From: Kitasatospora xanthocidica
Lineage (GTDB): Bacteria; Actinomycetota; Actinomycetes; Streptomycetales; Streptomycetaceae
Assembly: GCF_014656195.1 (NCBI RefSeq)
Contig: NZ_BNBY01000037.1
Span: 1 to 63,660, forward strand
Reading direction: 5' to 3'
DNA: 63,660 nucleotides
The notes under the pieces were generated by a model that made no database searches, had not been told where the DNA came from, and saw only the letters and a list, made by a program, of their open reading frames with translations. Numbering within the stretch: position 1 is the stretch's first letter; every line of letters starts with the position of its first letter. The position numbers and the translations under genes were made by a program. Positions 58,314 to 63,660 of the stretch are shown here, piece by piece.

Positions 58314-59441
58314 TCAGGCGGCCACCGCCTCGACCACCGAGAGCACCGTCGGGGTGGGGACCACCCGGGAGAGCCGCAGCCCGGCCCGGGCGAAGAGGTC
58401 CGCGAAGTCGGCCTCGGTGCGCTCGCGGCCGGTGAGCGAGGCCATCATCATCAGATCCAGGGCCTTGGACTGGTGGGGCGCGTTGCCCGCCGGGACAACG
58501 GCGTCCAGCACCAGGACCCGGCCGCCCGGGCGCAGGGCGCGGCGGCAGTGCCCGAGCAGGGTGACGCAGCCGTCGTCGTCCCAGTCGTGGGTGATCCGCT
58601 TGAGCAGGTGGACGTCGCCGTCCGGCACGGAGGCGAAGAAGTCGCCCTCCCGGGGCGTCCAGCGGCCCGCGATCTCCTGGTGCGCCGCCAGGCGGTGCCC
58701 GGCGAGGACGTGGGCGCGGTCGTAGAGGACGCCCTCCAGGCCCGGGTTGCGGCGCAGCACCTCCAGCAGCAGGCCGCCGTGGCCGCCGCCGATGTCCACC
58801 ACCGTGCCGCTCGCCGGCAGCTCGCAGGCGGCGGCGATCAGCGCGTTCTCCGGGTCGGACATCGCGGCCATGCCGACGTGGAAGACGGCGGCGGTCCGCT
58901 CGTCCTTGGCGAAGTGGTCGAAGAACGGCATGCCGAACAGGTTCTCGAAGGCCGTGGTGCCCTCGGTCAGGCAGTGCGTCAGCTCGCCGGCGGGCCGCCA
59001 CATGGTGGGGTCGGTGAGCATCAGGACGGCCGCCCGGGCGGAGTACGGGGCGTCGCCGCGCAGGGCCTGTCCGGCCTCCGCGAGGGCGAAGCGGCCCCGC
59101 CCGTCCTCCGTCACGACGCCCCGGGTGGCGAGCAGCCGCAGCACCCGGTGGAGGTTCCGGGCGTCCGTGCCGGTGGCGGCGGCGAGTTCGGCGGGGGTAC
59201 GGGGGCCGTCCGCGAGGTGGTCGGCCACCCCGGTGTCGGCGGCGGCCCGCAGGGCGGCGGGGAAGAGGAAGCCGAGGGCCTCGTCGACGAGGAAGGCGGC
59301 GGAGTCCCGGAGGGCCGCCTCCCGCCCGTCCGCTCCGGGCCCCGCCGCCGCCGTACCCGCTGCCGCGTCCGTACCCGCTCCCGCATCCGTACCCGCCGCC
59401 TCCGCCGGGCCGCCGCCGGTCCGGTCCTCGTCCTGACGCAT
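58314..59441 (-). CDS. SAM-dependent O-methyltransferase (Methyltransf_2 type)
   Basis: 375 aa from ATG 59441 (GGAGG upstream). An N-terminal winged-helix dimerisation domain (HLADGPRTPAELAAATGTDA, LHRVLRLLATRGVV) precedes the SAM fold: VVDIGGGHGGLLLEVLRRNP, DFFASVPDGDVHLLKRITHDW, and the catalytic-type His in ITHDWDD. The family methylates hydroxyls of polyketides, flavonoids and tyrosine-like units. The first 40 residues are a low-complexity GTDAxAGT run from hexamer-like repeats. It may belong with the LuxR/P450 pair beyond, but substrate and grouping are guesses. Confidence 0.9.
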   Translation of the reverse strand: MRQDEDRTGGGPAEAAGTDAGAGTDAAAGTAAAGPGADGREAALRDSAAFLVDEALGFLFPAALRAAADTGVADHLADGPRTPAELAAATGTDARNLHRVLRLLATRGVVTEDGRGRFALAEAGQALRGDAPYSARAAVLMLTDPTMWRPAGELTHCLTEGTTAFENLFGMPFFDHFAKDERTAAVFHVGMAAMSDPENALIAAACELPASGTVVDIGGGHGGLLLEVLRRNPGLEGVLYDRAHVLAGHRLAAHQEIAGRWTPREGDFFASVPDGDVHLLKRITHDWDDDGCVTLLGHCRRALRPGGRVLVLDAVVPAGNAPHQSKALDLMMMASLTGRERTEADFADLFARAGLRLSRVVPTPTVLSVVEAVAA

Positions 59442-59565
59442 GCCGTCCTCCTGCTCGGTTCGGCCCCCGCCCGGGGAACCTGCCCAGGCGGGGCCGGGCC
59501 GAAGCGCGGCGTCACCCGGGCGTGTGGCCCCGATCCGGCCCCGGGTCAACGGTTCTGACGGCATG

Positions 59566-60237
59566 TCACCCCTGAGCGGGCTCCGGCGGCCAGGTGTCGG
59601 CGGCCAGCACGCCGGTGGCGTAGGCCCGGGCGACCAGGGCGGTGCGGTTGGGCACCCGCCAGCGCCGGGAGAGCCGGGCGAGGTGGTAGTTGACGCCGTC
59701 CGCGGTGAGTCCGATCTCCCGGGCGATCTGCGCGGTGGTCGCGCCCCGGGCCGCCGCGGCGAGGATCCGCGCCTCCACCGGGCTGACCTCGGCGCGCGGG
59801 CCCGGCGGCGCCTCCCGGGGGGCCTCGACGGTGCGCAGCGAGAGCAGCAGGTTCGGGGTCTGCTCCGGGGTGTCGCTGACCAGGTCGACGGTCATCTCGC
59901 CGCACCGCTCGCCACCGCCGACGGGCGTCCAGGAGACCCGGGCCGGGTACTGCGAGCGGCGGTGCAGCCGGACGGCCTCGGCCAGCGCCTGCAGGGTGTC
60001 GCTGTCCCGGAGGGTGAAGAACTCCAGGATCTTCCGGTTGTGCAACTGCCCCGGCAGCAGGCCGAACTCGGCCGCCATCGCGCGGTTGACGATCAGGACC
60101 CGGCCGCCGAACTCGACCACCGCGATCGGCAGCGGCACGTGGTCCAGCAGGCGCAGCGCCCGGTTGCGCCAGACCACCGCGGCGTCCTGCCCGCTCCCGG
60201 GCACCGGCCCGCAGCCCGCGGTCGGTGAGATCTCCAC
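59566..60237 (-). CDS. PAS-like LuxR-family regulator
   Basis: 223 aa from GTG 60237 (GGGGAGGA upstream; a TTG start 26 codons earlier lacks a ribosome-binding site). The N-terminal sensor has PAS character (LLDHVPLPIAVVEFGGRVLIVNRAMAAEFG, cut: PIAVVEFGGRVLIVNRAM). The C-terminal LuxR HTH is VSPVEARILAAAARGATTAQ, then LTADGVNYHLARLSRRW. It is divergent from the CYP102-type gene with a palindrome between, so it probably controls that gene. There is no receiver domain. Confidence 0.88.
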   Translation of the reverse strand: MEISPTAGCGPVPGSGQDAAVVWRNRALRLLDHVPLPIAVVEFGGRVLIVNRAMAAEFGLLPGQLHNRKILEFFTLRDSDTLQALAEAVRLHRRSQYPARVSWTPVGGGERCGEMTVDLVSDTPEQTPNLLLSLRTVEAPREAPPGPRAEVSPVEARILAAAARGATTAQIAREIGLTADGVNYHLARLSRRWRVPNRTALVARAYATGVLAADTWPPEPAQG

Positions 60238-60306
60238 ACTTCCTCCCCGTTCGTCCCGCCGGGGCAGAGCTGACGGTTCGTCGGCAAGCCCGCGGATCTT
60301 CCGGGT

Positions 60307-60324
60307 ACTACACAATCATGTAGT
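60307..60324. promoter_or_regulatory. ACTACA-N6-TGTAGT operator candidate
   Basis: A perfect 6-bp inverted repeat with a 6-nt spacer, in an AT-richer patch of the 163-bp gap between the LuxR gene and the P450 gene. It is the only clear symmetric site there; a GGGAGGGA ribosome-binding site precedes the P450 ATG. Confidence 0.65.
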
Positions 60325-60400
60325 GATCGCGGCCCGGCTTCCCTCCCGGTGGGCACAGAGTGGAGGGAGCCGAATTTTCCGCTGCGGGAGGGACCCACCG

Positions 60401-63400
60401 ATGACCGAGACCATCACCGAGCCGAGGCGCCAGGCCGACGCCGACGCCGACGCCGATGCGGGCACCGACGGCGCTGCCGCGGCCGGGTCGCGGGCCGTGC
60501 CCACGATCGACATCTCCTCGGCGCCGCCGGTCGCCGCCCCGATGCTGCGGACCATGGAGCTGGCCAGAGAACACGGCCCGGTCTTCGTCCAGCGGATGCA
60601 CGGCCGCGACCTCATGATGGTCAGCGGCCTGGAACTGGTCGAGGAGCTGGCCGACGAGACCAGGTTCACCAAGTCGATCGGCCCGGGCCTGGAGAACGTC
60701 CGCCAGTTCACCGGCGACGGCCTGTTCACCGCGTACAACGACGAGCCCAACTGGGCCAGGGCGCACGACATCCTGATGCCCGCCTTCGCGCTCGGCTCGA
60801 TGCGCACCTACCACCCGGTGATGCTGACGGTGGCCCGCCGGCTGATCGACTCCTGGGACCGCCGGGAGGCCGCCGGACTGCCGGTGGACGTGCCCGGCGA
60901 CATGACCCGGATGACCCTGGACACCATCGGGCTGGCCGGCTTCGGCTTCGACTTCGGCTCCTTCGAGCGGGACGAACCGCACCCCTTCGTGGACGCCATG
61001 GTGCGTTGCCTGGAGTGGGCGATGAACAAGCTCACCCGGGACCCGGAGCTGGACCACACCGAGCGCGACACGGCCTTCCGGGCCGACTCCGACTACCTGG
61101 CCGCCGTGGTGGACGAGGTGATCGCCGCCCGCGCCGGGGAGGACGAGCAGGGCCCGGCCGAGGACCTGCTCGGCCTGATGCTCGGCGCGGTCCGCCCCTC
61201 CGACGGCACCCGGCTGGACGCGGAGAACATCCGCAACCAGGTGATCACCTTCCTGATCGCCGGCCACGAGACCACCTCCGGCGCGCTCTCCTTCGCGATG
61301 TACTACCTGGTCAAGAACCCGGCCGTGCTGCGGGAGGTCCAGCGCGAGGTGGACGCGCTCTGGGGCGGACAGGCCGACCCGGAGCCCTCGTACGAGGACG
61401 TCGGACGGCTGCGGTACACCCGGCAGGTGCTCAACGAGGCGCTGCGGCTCTGGCCGACCGCGCCGGCCTTCAGCCGCGAGGCGCGCCAGGACACCCTGCT
61501 CGGCGGGTGGATCCCGCTGCGCGCCGGGGAGACGGTCTTCGTGTCGACCCCGATGCTGCACCGCGACCCGGTGTGGGGCGACAACCCCGAGCTGTTCGAC
61601 CCCTCCCGGTTCGACGCCGAGGCCGAGGCGGCCCGCTCCCCGCACGCCTTCAAGCCCTTCGGCACCGGCGAACGCGCCTGCATCGGACGGCAGTTCGCAC
61701 TGCACGAGGCCACCATGCTGCTCGGCATGCTGGTCCACCGCTACCGGCTGCTCGACCACGCCGACTACCGGCTGACCATCAAGCAGACGCTCACCATCAA
61801 GCCCGACGAGTTCACCCTCGGCCTCGCCCGGCGCACGCCCGCGCCCCTGGCCGCCGAGCCCGCGACCGCCCCGGACACCCGGGCCGGCGCCGCCGCCGAG
61901 CGCCCCGGCCGGGTCCGCCAGGGCACCGGGCTGCTGCTCCTGCACGGATCCAACTACGGCGCCGGCCGCGAGTTCAGCCGCCAGCTGGCCGAGGCCGCCG
62001 CCGACCTCGGCTGCGACACCGAGATCGCCGCGCTGGACACGTACGCGGACGGACTGCCCACCGACCGCCCGGTGGTGATCACGGCCGCCTCGTACAACGG
62101 GCAGCCGACGGACGACGCGGCCGCCTTCGTCCGCCGCCTCCAGGAGGACGGCGGCGCGGAAGGTAGGGCGGAGGGCGTGCGGTACGCGGTGCTCGGCATC
62201 GGCGACCGCACCTACGCGGCCACCTACCAGCGCGTCCCGGCGCTGATCGACGACCGGCTCGCCGCCCTCGGTGGCACCCGGCTGCTCGCCCGCGCCGAGG
62301 CCGACGCCTCGGGTGACCTCTCCGGCACCGTACGGCAGTTCACCGAGGCGCTGCGCCTCGCCCTGCTGGAGAGCTACGGGGACGCCGACGCGCCCGCCGA
62401 GCCGCGGCAGGAGGCCGGGTACACGGTGACCGAGGTGACCGGCGGCCCGCTCGCCGCGCTGGCCGCCCGGCACGGCATGGCCGAGCTGACCGTCACCGCC
62501 GTCGACAGCCTGACCGACCCGGCCTACCCCCGGGTCAAGCGGATGGTCCGCCTCGCGCTGCCCGAGGGCGTCGGCTACCGGAGCGCCGACCACCTCACGG
62601 TGCTCCCGGCCAACGACCCGGCGCTGGTCGAGCGGGCCGCCCAGCTGTTCGGCGCCGACCCGGAGACGGTGCTCACCATCGTGGCCCACCGGCGCACCGG
62701 CCTGGCCGTCGACCGCCCGCTGACCGTGCGCGAACTGCTCACCCACCACGTCGAGTTGCAGGACCGGCCGACCGCCGAGCAGCGCGCCGCGCTGGCCGCC
62801 GCCAACCCCTGCCCGCCCGAGCGGGCCGCGCTGGCCGCCCTTCCCGACGGCGACCCGCGCACCCTGCTGGACCTGATCGAGGACCACCCGGCCCTGCGGG
62901 GCAGCCTGACCTGGCCGGTGCTGCTGGAACTGCTGCCGCCGATCCGGCCCCGGCACTACTCGATCTCCTCCTCGCCCGACTGGGACGCGACCGAGGTGGA
63001 CCTGATGGTCTCCGTGCTCAGCGCCCCCGCGCGATCCGGCCGGGGCACGTTCCGGGGCACCGGCTCCGGGTACCTCGCCCGGGTCGCCGAGGGGGACACC
63101 GTGCTGGCCCGGGTCCAGCCCTGCCGGGAGGTGTTCCGGATCGGACACCGCACCCCGGTGATCATGATCGCGGCCGGCACCGGCCTGGCACCGTTCCGCG
63201 GCGCGGTCCTCGACCGCCGCGCCCTGCTCTACAAGGGCGCCGAACTCGCCCCCGCACTGCTCTACTTCGGGTGCGACGCGGCCGAGTCGGACTACCTCCA
63301 CCGGCTGGAGCTGGAGAAGGCCGAGCAGGAGGGCGCGGTCTCGATGCGGCCCGTCTTCAGCGAGCGGCCGCAGGACGGGCGGCGCTTCGTGCAGGACCGC

Positions 63401-63616
63401 CTCGCCGCGGAGGCGGCCGAGGTCTGGGACCTGCTGGAGGCCGGCGCCGAGGTGTACGTCTGCGGCGACGGCGCGCGGATGGCGCCGGGAGTACGGGCGG
63501 CGTTCCGGGAGCTGTACCGGGAGCGGACGCCGGGGGCCGACGAGCAGCGGGCGCAGGCCTGGCTGCAGGGGCTGATCGAGGCCGGCCGGTACGTCGAGGA
63601 CGTGTACGCGGGCTGA
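60401..63616 (+). CDS. Self-sufficient CYP102-type P450-NADPH reductase
   Basis: 1071 aa, ATG 60401. P450 part (to about 490): I-helix FLIAGHETTSGAL, ExxR in NEALRLWP, heme loop FKPFGTGERACIGRQFALHE with Cys near residue 426. The reductase part begins near 505 with an FMN-binding flavodoxin (LLLLHGSNYGAGREFSRQLA), then an FAD domain (RPRHYSISSSP) and an NADPH domain (IMIAAGTGLAPFRG; EVYVCGDGARM). This is the P450-BM3 layout, which hydroxylates fatty acids or similar chains. The FMN phosphate loop reads GSNYGAG where BM3 has GSNMGTA. The N-terminus has a DADADADAG run from a 6-bp repeat. The 44 bases after the stop reach the window end with only a partial GC-rich hairpin. Confidence 0.95.
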   Translation: MTETITEPRRQADADADADAGTDGAAAAGSRAVPTIDISSAPPVAAPMLRTMELAREHGPVFVQRMHGRDLMMVSGLELVEELADETRFTKSIGPGLENVRQFTGDGLFTAYNDEPNWARAHDILMPAFALGSMRTYHPVMLTVARRLIDSWDRREAAGLPVDVPGDMTRMTLDTIGLAGFGFDFGSFERDEPHPFVDAMVRCLEWAMNKLTRDPELDHTERDTAFRADSDYLAAVVDEVIAARAGEDEQGPAEDLLGLMLGAVRPSDGTRLDAENIRNQVITFLIAGHETTSGALSFAMYYLVKNPAVLREVQREVDALWGGQADPEPSYEDVGRLRYTRQVLNEALRLWPTAPAFSREARQDTLLGGWIPLRAGETVFVSTPMLHRDPVWGDNPELFDPSRFDAEAEAARSPHAFKPFGTGERACIGRQFALHEATMLLGMLVHRYRLLDHADYRLTIKQTLTIKPDEFTLGLARRTPAPLAAEPATAPDTRAGAAAERPGRVRQGTGLLLLHGSNYGAGREFSRQLAEAAADLGCDTEIAALDTYADGLPTDRPVVITAASYNGQPTDDAAAFVRRLQEDGGAEGRAEGVRYAVLGIGDRTYAATYQRVPALIDDRLAALGGTRLLARAEADASGDLSGTVRQFTEALRLALLESYGDADAPAEPRQEAGYTVTEVTGGPLAALAARHGMAELTVTAVDSLTDPAYPRVKRMVRLALPEGVGYRSADHLTVLPANDPALVERAAQLFGADPETVLTIVAHRRTGLAVDRPLTVRELLTHHVELQDRPTAEQRAALAAANPCPPERAALAALPDGDPRTLLDLIEDHPALRGSLTWPVLLELLPPIRPRHYSISSSPDWDATEVDLMVSVLSAPARSGRGTFRGTGSGYLARVAEGDTVLARVQPCREVFRIGHRTPVIMIAAGTGLAPFRGAVLDRRALLYKGAELAPALLYFGCDAAESDYLHRLELEKAEQEGAVSMRPVFSERPQDGRRFVQDRLAAEAAEVWDLLEAGAEVYVCGDGARMAPGVRAAFRELYRERTPGADEQRAQAWLQGLIEAGRYVEDVYAG

Positions 63617-63660
63617 GCACCCGGCCCCGACACGGCCGTCGGCCCGCCGCCTGTGCGGCG

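Overview
The window is about 73-75% GC throughout, with strong third-position G/C, many GTG starts, 4-nt GTGA/ATGA gene overlaps and a dense set of TetR/MarR/LuxR/PucR regulators. This fits a chromosomal, probably accessory, region of a Streptomycetaceae actinomycete (Streptomyces or Kitasatospora-like). No rRNA, tRNA, transposase, integrase or CRISPR array was seen.

Region 1 (1-18026) is a compact nonribosomal peptide locus. A minus-strand operon runs mbtH > NRPS (A-T) > NRPS (C-A-T-C-A-T) > MFS exporter > sbnA-like > sbnB-like > NRPS (A-T-C). Nearly every junction is translationally coupled, and a strong hairpin (1-40) closes it. SbnA/SbnB homologues predict 2,3-diaminopropionate (Dap) synthesis. 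A divergent pair encodes an EctB-like diaminobutyrate aminotransferase and a carbamoyltransferase whose ornithine-binding motifs are altered. The domain count (4 A, 4 T, 3 C, no thioesterase) fits one tetrapeptide line ordered A-T-C > A-T > C-A-T-C-A-T. Two of the A domains carry clean Ser codes. I infer a small Ser-containing peptide with Dap, Dab or a ureido derivative, released by an unseen route.

Region 2 (18153-25291) holds a large LAL-type LuxR regulator, a class II lanthipeptide synthetase (LanM), a cysteine-free small ORF coupled to it across a triplicated 32-bp repeat, and a conserved hypothetical gene. Whether LanM belongs to the NRPS locus or is a separate RiPP locus is open.

Region 3 (25489-45470) is a mosaic of one- to four-gene units. 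It contains a PhnA-type zinc ribbon protein, an acyl-CoA ligase, a TetR/TIM-barrel-like pair, a WXG-type nuclease toxin with a likely immunity gene, a PIG-L deacetylase, a ketopantoate reductase-like protein, an APH-family kinase, an SDR/TetR pair, a serine-hydrolase-fold protein lacking its catalytic residues, a TetR/cupin pair, an ABC exporter with a two-component system, a PAP2 phosphatase and a SpoIIE phosphatase. Many divergent pairs show clear palindromic operator candidates.

Region 4 (45699-60237) holds a class II aldolase/DapA-family operon with a cupin-XRE regulator and two palindromes, four tandem paralogous membrane proteins with co-duplicated upstream blocks, a MarR/methyltransferase divergon, a molybdenum hydroxylase operon (FAD subunit plus fused 2Fe-2S/Moco subunit) with a PucR regulator, an O-methyltransferase, and a PAS-like/LuxR regulator. 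The window ends (60401-63616) in a self-sufficient CYP102-type P450-reductase divergent from that LuxR gene.

A recurrent oddity is in-frame short tandem duplication near protein ends: (TVPADA)5, VPP/VPS runs, TPSEPVPPAEPL x2, GTRLERRx x2, (GT)n and (DA)n.
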